A stretch of 64,000 nucleotides of DNA from JACVRN01 sp036389255 (GTDB taxonomy: Bacteria > Acidobacteriota > Blastocatellia > Pyrinomonadales > Pyrinomonadaceae): NCBI GenBank assembly GCA_036389255.1, contig DASVQI010000023.1, positions 124,001 to 188,000 of the forward strand, written 5' to 3'. Below the pieces are notes generated by a model that made no database searches, was not told the DNA's origin, and worked only from the letters and a program-made list of their open reading frames with translations. The position numbers and the translations under genes were made by a program. Positions 52,412 through 60,017 of the stretch are shown here, piece by piece (positions within the stretch are counted from its first letter, which is position 1; every line of letters begins with the position of its first letter).

Positions 52412-52834
52412 TTACTTAATCTCGCCGTCAATGAACTCTTCGGCTCCGGAGCCGCTCATGACCTTGTCTAGTAGCCAGCCGAGCCTTTCAAAATCGAAAG
52501 GTTTTTTGAGGTAGCCGCTACAGCCTACGTCGCGTGCGGCCTGTTTGATTCCGTCCGCCGGATAAGCGGTGACGGCTACCACCGGAACGTGCCGGAGTTC
52601 CGGCATCTGTCGCAGACGACGCGTAGCGCCGAAGCCGTCTCGCTGCGGCATGTCCAAGTCCATCAGTATCACGTCCGGGATGGCGTGCTTGGCAATCTGC
52701 ATGGCCTCTTCGCCGCTTGCTGCCGTCATGGTGTAATAGCCTGTGCCTTGCAGTGACAGGCTGACCAGCAGGCGCGTGTCTATGGAAGATTCTATGATGA
52801 GCACAGTGGCGCGCTGGTGTTGGGGACTTTCCAT
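52412..52834 (-). CDS. Stand-alone receiver (REC) domain protein
   Basis: 140 residues with only a receiver domain. Phosphoacceptor Asp59 (LMDLDMPQRDGFG), Thr89 (AVTAYP) and Lys111 (YLKKPF) are present. The acidic pocket normally DD/ED reads Glu15-Ser16 (IIESSID), so one magnesium ligand is changed. There is no output domain; it may act as a phosphate sink or adaptor, or partner with an orphan kinase such as the one at 8833-10689, though there is no evidence for that link. Confidence 0.9.
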   Translation of the reverse strand: MESPQHQRATVLIIESSIDTRLLVSLSLQGTGYYTMTAASGEEAMQIAKHAIPDVILMDLDMPQRDGFGATRRLRQMPELRHVPVVAVTAYPADGIKQAARDVGCSGYLKKPFDFERLGWLLDKVMSGSGAEEFIDGEIK

Positions 52835-52945
52835 CTTTATTCTCTTCTTCGGGCCGGGCTTTTCCTTAATTGCCGCAGCATTGTAGCCTGAACTCGCCGG
52901 AATTTATAGATTCACTTTCAAGTTCGGTGGACGAACCCTCTTTTC

Positions 52946-52981
52946 CTATTTACTATTCACAATTCACTATTTACTATTCAC
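52946..52981 (+). repeat. Short direct repeat CTATTTACTATTCAC
   Basis: Two identical 15-base copies (52946-52960, 52967-52981) with AATTCA between, in the 182-base gap before the DUF6986 gene. The word is that of the hairpin at 52344-52385, here in direct rather than inverted form. Confidence 0.6.
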
Positions 52982-53016
52982 GAGCAAACTACATTTCCCT
53001 TGAGGCCGAAATCCGT

Positions 53017-54459
53017 ATGAAAACATCCCTGTCCGAAGAATCTAAAAGAGAGACAATCGCGCGCCTTCAGAAAGCGAATGACGAGTTCGCACGCAGGTTT
53101 CCCGGCGAGAGCGGAAGCCGCCAGCCCGTCCATACCGTCTACGGCGGCGCACACCTTTTCAGGGCGGACACGGCGCGTCGCTTGGGCGAGCTGGCCCTGC
53201 GCTCCCTGAAAGAGTACGCGCCTGACCCCATCACGTTCGCCCGCGTTCTCAATCTTCCCGGCTCGGAAACGCTGACCCACGATGCTTTGGATGCCGATTT
53301 TCGTGCAAGACTTGAAAAAGACCCGTCGTCGGTTCAGAGAAACGAGCAGCCCGCGTGGCTTGCCGAGACAATCTATAACCGCGTGCTGGAAAAGCTGACG
53401 CGCGAGCCTGTCGAAGATTTTCGCATAGACTTCGAGGACGGCTACGGCAACCGCGCAGACGCAGAAGAGGACGGCCACGCCGAGTCTGCGGCGAAGGAAG
53501 TTGCTAGCGGCATGACGGAAGGCACACTCCCGCCCTTCATAGGCATACGCATCAAGCCGTTCACGGAAGAGCTGCGCGAGAGAAGCATGCGCACGCTGGA
53601 CATCTTCGTCTCTTCGCTCGTGGAGCAGACGGGCGGGCGGCTTCCCGCGAATTTTGTCGTCACGCATCCGAAGGTGACGATGCCCGAACACGTCTCAGCG
53701 CTCGCAGACATCTTTGACCTGATGGAAAAAGCTTTAGGCATGGAGACGGGCGCGCTCAAGATGGAGCTGATGATTGAGACGACTCAGGCCATCATCAACG
53801 AGCAGGGACAGTCAAACCTGCCGCGACTCGTGGAGGCAGCGCGCGGTCGCTGCACAGCGGCGCACTTCGGGACATACGATTACACCGCGAGCTGCCAGAT
53901 AACCGCCGCGCACCAGCACATGATGCATCCCGCGTGCGACTTCGCGCGCCACATGATGCAGGTCGCGCTGGGCGGCACGGGGCTGTGGCTCTCGGACGGC
54001 GCGACCAACGTCATGCCCGTGGGGCCGAACCGCGCCCCGGCAGGCTCGGCCCTAACCGAAGAGCAGAAGGAACAGAACCGGCAGGTAGTTCATCAAGCAT
54101 GGGCGCTGCACTGTCAACACGTGTATCACTCTCTCTCGAACGCCTTCTATCAGGGCTGGGACTTGCATCCGGCGCAACTGCCCACGCGCTACGGAACCAT
54201 CTACGCCTTCTTTCTCACGAGCCTTGCGCAGGCTTCGGAGCGGCTGCGTAACTTCGTGGAGAAGGCCGCGCAGGCTACTCTCGTAGGCGATGTCTTCGAC
54301 GACGCCGCCACCGGGCAGGGGCTACTCAACTACTTCCTGCGCGCCATCAACTGCGGCGCTCTCACGGAAGAAGAGGCGCAAAGGTTGACGACGCTCACGC
54401 GTGAAGAGCTGCTCTCAGGCTCTTTCGTCAGGATTCTAAACAGCAGGCGAAACGCGTAA
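53017..54459 (+). CDS. DUF6986 family aldolase/lyase-like protein
   Basis: 480 residues from the ATG at 53017; 49 codons open upstream run through the repeat and are rejected. The sequence follows the HpcH/HpaI-aldolase, citrate-lyase-beta and malate-synthase superfamily: QPVHTVYGGAHLF, DFRIDFEDGYGNRADAEEDGHAE, LMIETTQAIINEQG (metal-site Glu), GRCTAAHFGTYDYTASCQI, WALHCQHVYHSLSNAFYQGWDLHPAQLPTRY. Relatives in actinobacteria sit among purine-breakdown genes, and here the operon starts 70 bases past its stop in the other direction. It probably acts on a small keto or glyoxylate-type substrate, which is inference. Confidence 0.85.
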   Translation: MKTSLSEESKRETIARLQKANDEFARRFPGESGSRQPVHTVYGGAHLFRADTARRLGELALRSLKEYAPDPITFARVLNLPGSETLTHDALDADFRARLEKDPSSVQRNEQPAWLAETIYNRVLEKLTREPVEDFRIDFEDGYGNRADAEEDGHAESAAKEVASGMTEGTLPPFIGIRIKPFTEELRERSMRTLDIFVSSLVEQTGGRLPANFVVTHPKVTMPEHVSALADIFDLMEKALGMETGALKMELMIETTQAIINEQGQSNLPRLVEAARGRCTAAHFGTYDYTASCQITAAHQHMMHPACDFARHMMQVALGGTGLWLSDGATNVMPVGPNRAPAGSALTEEQKEQNRQVVHQAWALHCQHVYHSLSNAFYQGWDLHPAQLPTRYGTIYAFFLTSLAQASERLRNFVEKAAQATLVGDVFDDAATGQGLLNYFLRAINCGALTEEEAQRLTTLTREELLSGSFVRILNSRRNA

Positions 54460-54468
54460 GCAAGTGAA

Positions 54469-54508
54469 AGCAGGCACGGAGGCTTTGCGCAAAGCCTCCG
54501 TGCCTGCT
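54469..54508. terminator. 18-bp perfect hairpin between convergent genes
   Basis: Arms 54469-54486 and 54491-54508 are perfect reverse complements around GCGC, itself self-complementary. It lies between the DUF6986 stop and the convergent puuD stop and should end both transcripts. Unlike the others it is a GC-rich classical stem. Confidence 0.9.
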
Positions 54509-54527
54509 CTCCTGTCTAAGCCTTCTC

Positions 54528-55376
54528 TTACGCTCGCCTGATTAGCTTTGCCGCGACCCATCCTGCAAGGATTAGCACGGACATGATAATCCAGTTGTAG
54601 CGGCTTCCGTAGGTGTTCGCGTAGTGGTTGCTTATCATCAGAAAGACGGTCGGAACCACTATGAATGTGTTGTGCTTTGAGCGCAGCTTTGCGCGGGCGG
54701 CGAGTGCTGCGTCCGGCTCCCGGCCCTCTTTGGTCGCGGCAATCATGCGAGATTGGGAGGGAAGTATACGCACCCACACGTTGGCCGCCATGATAGTGCC
54801 GAACATAGCGCCCATGTGCAGGTAGGCCCAGCGACCGCTCAGTACGTGCGTCAGTCCGTAGGCCGCGCCGACCACCAGAAGATAGCCGACTGCCGCGAAG
54901 AGCATCTCATTACGGCCTAGCGGCGACAGCACCAGAAGGTCGTAGACGAACCAGCCGACTACAAGCGTGCCTATCCCGACAGCTATCGCCGTCGGGCCTG
55001 AGATGTCCAGCACGTCCGTATCCACGATGCCTGTCCCGCCGCCTATGTAAGCCATCAGCGTGAGCAGCAGAAAGCCGCTCAGCCACGTAGTGGCCGCTTC
55101 CCAACGGAACCAGTGAAGCGTGCGCGTGCCCGGCCTCTTCTCCTTCTCGACCACGTAGAAGCCGCCGCTATGAACCATCCAGACCTGAGCCTTGTCCGGG
55201 CAGCCAGCCGCCTCTTCCTTGTGTAGCTGCGCGTCCAGCCACGTAAAGTAGTAGGTCGTGCCTACCCACATGATGGCGGCGAAGATGTGCGTCCAGCGAG
55301 CAAACAGTTGTAGCCATTCCAAGATTGTTGGCCACCATTCCGAAACGAAGCTGCCGGTCTTTAAGATTATTCCCAT
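54528..55376 (-). CDS. puuD: Urate hydroxylase PuuD-like membrane protein, no cytochrome c domain
   Basis: 282 residues, last gene of the purine operon. It should oxidise urate to 5-hydroxyisourate. About seven to eight membrane spans are visible, with HIFAAIMWVGTTYYFTWLDAQ, MVHSGGFYVVEK, LHWFRWEAATTWLSGFLLLTLMAYIGG, MGAMFGTIMAANVWVRILPSQ, and SKHNTFIVVPTVFLMISNHYAN, the PuuD (DUF989) signature. The known Agrobacterium protein has an extra C-terminal cytochrome c domain (CxxCH); it is absent here, so electrons must leave by another route. Starts nine bases after uraH. Confidence 0.9.
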   Translation of the reverse strand: MGIILKTGSFVSEWWPTILEWLQLFARWTHIFAAIMWVGTTYYFTWLDAQLHKEEAAGCPDKAQVWMVHSGGFYVVEKEKRPGTRTLHWFRWEAATTWLSGFLLLTLMAYIGGGTGIVDTDVLDISGPTAIAVGIGTLVVGWFVYDLLVLSPLGRNEMLFAAVGYLLVVGAAYGLTHVLSGRWAYLHMGAMFGTIMAANVWVRILPSQSRMIAATKEGREPDAALAARAKLRSKHNTFIVVPTVFLMISNHYANTYGSRYNWIIMSVLILAGWVAAKLIRRA

Positions 55377-55385
55377 CCTCTTTTT

Positions 55386-55730
55386 TTAGCTCCCGCGATA
55401 GGTGGAATAGCCGTAAGGGCTGAGAAGAAGCGGAACGTGATAGTGCTCGTCCGTGTCCAGTATGGAAAAGACCACCTGCACGAAAGGATAGAAGCCCTCC
55501 ACGTTTTGCGCGCGAAAGTAAGTCTCGGTGTCGAACATGAGCCTGTAGGTTCCTATGGCTAGCGGCTTACCGTCGGGCAGCAGGTCGCGCAAGCGGCCGT
55601 CAGTGTCCGTAGTGCCTTTCCCCAGAAGCCGCCAGCCGCCGTCGTCCGTCTCAAGCTCTAACGCGACGGGGACGCCTTTGGCCGGAGCACCCTTAGAAAC
55701 GTCAAGAACGTGTGTGGTGATTGCGCTCAT
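55386..55730 (-). CDS. uraH: 5-hydroxyisourate hydrolase (transthyretin-like)
   Basis: 114 residues. It hydrolyses 5-hydroxyisourate to OHCU. ITTHVLDVSKGAPAKGVPV carries the first catalytic His, GTYRLMFDTETYF and HYHVPLLLSPYGYSTYRGS the second block, ending with the diagnostic YRGS. Tetrameric in relatives. The ATG overlaps the uraD stop by four bases (ATGA), so uraD and uraH are translationally coupled. Confidence 0.95.
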   Translation of the reverse strand: MSAITTHVLDVSKGAPAKGVPVALELETDDGGWRLLGKGTTDTDGRLRDLLPDGKPLAIGTYRLMFDTETYFRAQNVEGFYPFVQVVFSILDTDEHYHVPLLLSPYGYSTYRGS

Positions 55731-56233
55731 TGTTCCAATAGTTTCTTCAAGCGTAAGTTTGTGATGCGTCGCTGCTCCTCGGCCGCGATTCGCAACTCCT
55801 CGTCAACGCCGTTCTTCAATCGCACCTTCAAAAGATTGAGCATCTCTTCAGTGCTCTTGCCGGTGGCGCAGACTATGAAGATGAAGCCGAACTTTCTTTC
55901 GTACTCGTGGTTGGCGTTTATCAATTCAAGCATAGTCTCTTCGGCCGCGAGGCGCGTGCCGGACTGCTCCTCTTCAGACCAGCGTTGAGCTTCCGCGCTT
56001 ACATCCTGCGCCGCCCGCCGCTCTCCTATCTTCGGATGATGGCTGAAAGCCTCAAGCCAGTCCTTAGCGTCCAGTCGCCACCAGATGTCGTCGGACATTC
56101 GCAAGACGGAATCCGGATTATGAAAGGGGCGCTGGTCGGCCATCTGCATCGCCCAGTTAAGGGAGCCGCAGCATTTGAGGAATTCCTCAACGGCTTCAGA
56201 GCGGGCCATGTCGTTCAATCGTTGAAGCTCCAT
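55727..56233 (-). CDS. uraD: OHCU decarboxylase
   Basis: 168 residues. It decarboxylates 2-oxo-4-hydroxy-4-carboxy-5-ureidoimidazoline stereospecifically to S-allantoin. FSHHPKIGE (with the catalytic His and Glu) and NHEYERKFGFIFIVCATGKS are the hallmark blocks. Length is standard. It stands between alc and uraH in the operon, nine bases after alc. The ATG at 56233 is the family start (LNDMARSEAVEEFLKCCGS). Confidence 0.96.
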   Translation of the reverse strand: MELQRLNDMARSEAVEEFLKCCGSLNWAMQMADQRPFHNPDSVLRMSDDIWWRLDAKDWLEAFSHHPKIGERRAAQDVSAEAQRWSEEEQSGTRLAAEETMLELINANHEYERKFGFIFIVCATGKSTEEMLNLLKVRLKNGVDEELRIAAEEQRRITNLRLKKLLEQ

Positions 56234-56242
56234 GCCGGGCTC

Positions 56243-57244
56243 TTACCCTTCCGCGACTTTCCCCATGATGCGAAGGCGGCTCACGCCTCCGTCCGGGTAG
56301 ATGTTGAAACGCACGTGCGTCACCACGCCCGACTCTCTAATTTCATCTTCAAATAGGTGGCGCGTGTGAGCCTGTAGCCTCTGGCGCGGCAGAACCTCCT
56401 GCCACGAAAGAGCCGTCATCTCGTCTTCGGTCAGGTTCGAGCCTTCAAAGCGAGCCGCTTCCATAGAGCAGCTTTCCGGATAGTTGCCCTTGAACCATGA
56501 AGTGTCTACCTCAACGCGGCTGATGAGGCCGGGCCTGCCGAGTTGTATGATTGACCAATCATAGCCGGGCCCGCGCCGTCTCTTGGTTTCCCAGCCGTCG
56601 CTCATGTTCAGCGCGCGGCCGGGCATAATCAGGTTGTGCCTGTGGCCGAAGAACATGTCGCTGCAACTCAGGACGAGGCCGCCGTGCTCAACCGCCGCGA
56701 GGTCAATCTCGCCGCCGCGACGGATGATGCGCTCCCAGTCGGGCACGACCTCTCCGTAGACTCTGAGGCGCGCGACGCCTCCGTCCGGGTAGATTTTGAA
56801 GCGCAGGTGAGTGAAGCGCTCTTGTGTCTTCACGGGGAAAAGATTCTGAGAATCACCGTTGAGGTGCGAGACGGGCAGGACTTCGCGCCACTCCACCTCG
56901 CTCGACAAAAGCTGCTCAAGGCCGGGCTGGCCGTCAATTGCCGCCGCGTCTATGGAGCATTGCTCAGGGTAGTTCCCCTTGAAATGGCTGGTGTCAACGA
57001 GCACGCCGCGAATCCTTCCGGACAGGCCCAGCCGAATCACGCACCAGTCGTAGCCGGGCGTGCGTCGGCGCGCACTCTCCCAGCCGTCCATCCACTTGCC
57101 GTTGTCCGTGTACTTGCCTTCTATGAAGACGGGCGTGCCGGGCTTCAACAGATTCTCTTTCGGAGCGAAGAACTCGTCGTTGGCGTAAAGGACTGTGCCG
57201 CCCAGCCGCTCCGAGGCCAGGTCAATCAACTCCGTGAAAGCCAT
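56243..57244 (-). CDS. alc: Allantoicase
   Basis: 333 residues from the ATG at 57244, with GAGGAG at good spacing. It splits allantoate into ureidoglycolate and urea. Two repeated allantoicase domains are seen: each has a block DGWE.(A/K)RRR.PGYDW..I.LG (residues about 53-73 and 218-238) and a FKGNYPE.CS...A block with a matching RF.IYPDGGV.RLR.(Y/M)G end (about 148-166 and 313-330). It lies in the purine operon between allB and uraD, 11 bases after allB. Confidence 0.95.
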   Translation of the reverse strand: MAFTELIDLASERLGGTVLYANDEFFAPKENLLKPGTPVFIEGKYTDNGKWMDGWESARRRTPGYDWCVIRLGLSGRIRGVLVDTSHFKGNYPEQCSIDAAAIDGQPGLEQLLSSEVEWREVLPVSHLNGDSQNLFPVKTQERFTHLRFKIYPDGGVARLRVYGEVVPDWERIIRRGGEIDLAAVEHGGLVLSCSDMFFGHRHNLIMPGRALNMSDGWETKRRRGPGYDWSIIQLGRPGLISRVEVDTSWFKGNYPESCSMEAARFEGSNLTEDEMTALSWQEVLPRQRLQAHTRHLFEDEIRESGVVTHVRFNIYPDGGVSRLRIMGKVAEG

Positions 57245-57255
57245 CAATCATCTCC

Positions 57256-58626
57256 TCAAATAATGAGCCGCCCGTGCGGCGCATCTGCGAACGTTCCGCG
57301 CTCGTAAATCTTCCGGCCTCTCAGATAAGTGGCTTCGACCACGCCGTATAATTTCTCTCCCATGTAAGGCGTGAGCTTGTGCCTGTGATGAATCATAGAA
57401 GGCTCTACAGTAAAGCTCGCGTCCGGGTTCCAGATGACAAAGTCCGCGTCGCGGCCAGCCTCAATCGCGCCCTTTCCTTTCTGAAGCCCCACAAGCCCGG
57501 CGGGCGCTCTGGCTGTCCATTCCGAAAGCCGGTCGAGCGAAAGCCCGCGTCGCTTGAGAAGCGTCCACACAATCGGCAGCCTCAGTTGCAGCGAAGAGAT
57601 GCCGCCCCATGCCGCCAGAAAATCTCCCGTCTCAAGACATTTCATGCCGGGCGGCGCGGGCGAGTGGTCAGAGACAATCATGTCTATGGTGCCGTCTTCG
57701 AGCGCGGCCCAGAGCTTTTCACGGTTCTCTCGCTCACGAATCGGCGGACAGCATTTGAACTCGGTCGCGCCCTCCGGCACATCCTCGGCGGCAAAGAAGA
57801 GATAGTGCGGGCATGTCTCTGCGGTGATTCTGGTTCCTTCGCGCCGGGCCTCGCGCAGCATGTCCAGCGAGCTTGCCGAAGAGTGATGGACTATATGAGC
57901 GCGTGCTCCCGTCTCGCGGCTCAGTCTAATCACCAGCGCGACAGCTTCGTCCTCTGCCTCGCGCGGGCGCGTCCGCAGGAAGGTACTGAACTCACGCGGG
58001 TCACTCTCTTGCAGAGCGGTTTCTCTTTCGGTCGCCTCGTCAATCGGGCCGGGCAATTCCGCGTGGACTATCAGCAGAGCGTCCATCTCGGCAAGCAGCC
58101 GCATGGCCGGGCGAAGCTCGCTTTCGGTGACGTGCGGGAACTCTTCTACGCCGGACGGCACCAGAAAACATTTGAAGCCGACCACACCCGCTTCATAAAG
58201 CCCCGGCAACTCAGCACGATTGTCCGGAACGACGCCGCCCCAGAAGGCCACGTCTACATGGCACTGCTCACGGGCCGCCTCAAGCTTTCTCCGAAATCCC
58301 TCAAGCGTGGTCGTGGGAGGAATGCTGTTGAGCGGCATGTCTACCAGAGTCGTCACGCCTCCGGCCGCCGCAGCCCGCGTGGCCGTATGAAAACCCTCCC
58401 AGTCCGTGCGCCCCGGCTCGTTGACGTGAACGTGAGTGTCCACGAGCCCCGGCATGACGACCGACTCTTCGCCCACTTCTATGACGGCAGACACTCCCGC
58501 AGGTCTGTCATCATAGAGCCCGACAGACTTGATGACGCCGCCGCTCACGTGAATAGAGGCGGGCCCGACTCCGTCAGGAGTCAAGACGCGCTGGCCCAGT
58601 ATGAGTATGTCCGCCGTCACAGGCAC
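57256..58626 (-). CDS. allB: Allantoinase
   Basis: 456 residues from a GTG at 58626, since no ATG fits. It hydrolyses allantoin to allantoate. Amidohydrolase blocks: MPGLVDTHVHVNEPGRTDWEG with two metal His, GFKCFLVPSG with the carboxylated Lys152, IVHAELP and HIVHHSSAS with further His ligands, and IVSDHSPAPPGMK with the catalytic Asp. These fit the allantoinase rather than dihydropyrimidinase branch (DHSPAPP). In the operon it lies between the FAD subunit of xanthine dehydrogenase (30 bases away) and alc. Confidence 0.95.
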   Translation of the reverse strand: MPVTADILILGQRVLTPDGVGPASIHVSGGVIKSVGLYDDRPAGVSAVIEVGEESVVMPGLVDTHVHVNEPGRTDWEGFHTATRAAAAGGVTTLVDMPLNSIPPTTTLEGFRRKLEAAREQCHVDVAFWGGVVPDNRAELPGLYEAGVVGFKCFLVPSGVEEFPHVTESELRPAMRLLAEMDALLIVHAELPGPIDEATERETALQESDPREFSTFLRTRPREAEDEAVALVIRLSRETGARAHIVHHSSASSLDMLREARREGTRITAETCPHYLFFAAEDVPEGATEFKCCPPIRERENREKLWAALEDGTIDMIVSDHSPAPPGMKCLETGDFLAAWGGISSLQLRLPIVWTLLKRRGLSLDRLSEWTARAPAGLVGLQKGKGAIEAGRDADFVIWNPDASFTVEPSMIHHRHKLTPYMGEKLYGVVEATYLRGRKIYERGTFADAPHGRLII

Positions 58627-58656
58627 AACCTACCTTAAACTACGAGTCGTAAACTT

Positions 58657-59520
58657 TCACAATTCAAGAGAGAGCAGGAAGTCTTTCAGCAGGTTGAGCG
58701 AGACCTGAAGGCGATAATCAGCCGTGGAGCGCAGGTCGTCTATCGGAGCAATCTCTTTTCTCAGCTCGTCCTGCGCAGCCTTTATAGTATCGTCGTCAAC
58801 TCCGCGACCGGAAAGTATTGAGGCTGTCTTTGTACAATTTACGACCGTGGGCGCTACGCTGCCCATGCAGATGCGAGCCTCTTCAATCCGTTCACCTTCG
58901 AGGCGCGCGGCGGCTGCGAAGCAGATTTTCGAGATGGCCTGAGCCTTGCGCGTCCCGACCTTGCGGTAATACTGCTTCCATTGCTTTGCGTGGCGCGGTA
59001 TGCGCACGCGGCTGATAAGCTCGTCCGCCTGCATCTGCATCTGCTTGTAGCCGGTGTGAAAGCCTTCGTATGGAACCACGCGCACGCCGCGCTCGGAGAT
59101 AAGCTCAAGCTCAGCGCCGTAGACAATCAGGGCGGGAGGGGAATCGGCTGCGGGCGAAGCGTTCGCTATGTTGCCGCCGATGGTGCCGCGATTCTGAATC
59201 GCAATCGCGCCCGTCAGGCTCGCAGCCTCGCAGAGCATGGGAAACTCTCTCTGTAGAGTGGCGTTCGATTGCAGCTCCGTGTAGGTGGTGAGCGCGCCCA
59301 GAGTCACATGCTCAGGCGTCTCTTCGATTCCGCTCAGCTCCGCGAGATGCCAGATGCTGAAAAACTTCCTGTGCTCAAGCTTTCCGGCTTCGAGCAGCAC
59401 CATCAAGTCCGTCCCGCCGGCGAACGGCTTCCACTGGCCGGGCTCGCTCGACAGAAGACGCAGCGCTTCCTCTAGCGTGGCGGGCCGTTTCAACTCGTAT
59501 GCCGGAAGATATGCTCTCAT
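58657..59520 (-). CDS. Xanthine dehydrogenase family, FAD-binding subunit
   Basis: 287 residues from the ATG at 59520, which overlaps the FeS gene stop by four bases; the longer frame above it is the shadow of that gene. PFAGGTDLMVLLEAGK binds FAD phosphate, GTIGGNIANASPAADSPPALIVYGA is the second FAD block, and LISRVRIPR and KVGTRKAQAISKICFAAA follow. It passes electrons from the 2Fe-2S clusters to NAD or another acceptor. Middle subunit of a three-part enzyme (Mo, FeS, FAD), like E. coli XdhB. Confidence 0.93.
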   Translation of the reverse strand: MRAYLPAYELKRPATLEEALRLLSSEPGQWKPFAGGTDLMVLLEAGKLEHRKFFSIWHLAELSGIEETPEHVTLGALTTYTELQSNATLQREFPMLCEAASLTGAIAIQNRGTIGGNIANASPAADSPPALIVYGAELELISERGVRVVPYEGFHTGYKQMQMQADELISRVRIPRHAKQWKQYYRKVGTRKAQAISKICFAAAARLEGERIEEARICMGSVAPTVVNCTKTASILSGRGVDDDTIKAAQDELRKEIAPIDDLRSTADYRLQVSLNLLKDFLLSLEL

Positions 59521-60017
59521 CTCTTGACGCCGGTGGCCTCGCAGGCGCGCACGACCGCCTCGAAAATCTTTATGTAGCCGGTGCAGCGACAAAGGTTTCC
59601 CGCCAGCCCCTTGCGTATGTCGTTCTCGTCGGGCGCGCTCACGCGTTCTAAAAGATTGACGGCGGCCATGACCATTCCGGGCGTACAGATGCCGCACTGT
59701 GCGCCGCCCGTCTCTATGAAGGCTTCCTGAATAGAGCTTAACTGCTCACCGTTTGCCACACCCTCAATAGTTACGACGCTGGCGTCTTCGACCTGCGCCA
59801 GTGGCACTAGACAACTGTTGACCAGCTTTCCGTTGATGAAGACGGAGCAAGCGCCGCACTCTCCCTCGCCGCAGCCCTCCTTAGTGCCCGTAAGCCGTAG
59901 CTCTTCGCGCAGCACGTCCAGAAGACGCGCCATAGGAAAGCCTGTCAGCTTCGCCTCGCGGCCATTCACGGTGCAGCGCACAGTGGCTTTTCCGTCTGTC
60001 TCAAAAGCTTCAGGCAT
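59517..60017 (-). CDS. Xanthine dehydrogenase family, 2Fe-2S subunit
   Basis: 166 residues from the ATG at 60017, which overlaps the Mo-subunit stop by eight bases. Two [2Fe-2S] clusters: plant-type CGEGECGACSVFINGKLVNSC and the helical CGICTPGMV with CRCTGY. It moves electrons from molybdenum to FAD. Length is standard for the small subunit. Confidence 0.95.
   Translation of the reverse strand: MPEAFETDGKATVRCTVNGREAKLTGFPMARLLDVLREELRLTGTKEGCGEGECGACSVFINGKLVNSCLVPLAQVEDASVVTIEGVANGEQLSSIQEAFIETGGAQCGICTPGMVMAAVNLLERVSAPDENDIRKGLAGNLCRCTGYIKIFEAVVRACEATGVKR

Noticed and set aside
57379..58638. 419-codon plus-strand ORF
   Set aside because: Antisense to allB, which has all metal ligands; no family resemblance.
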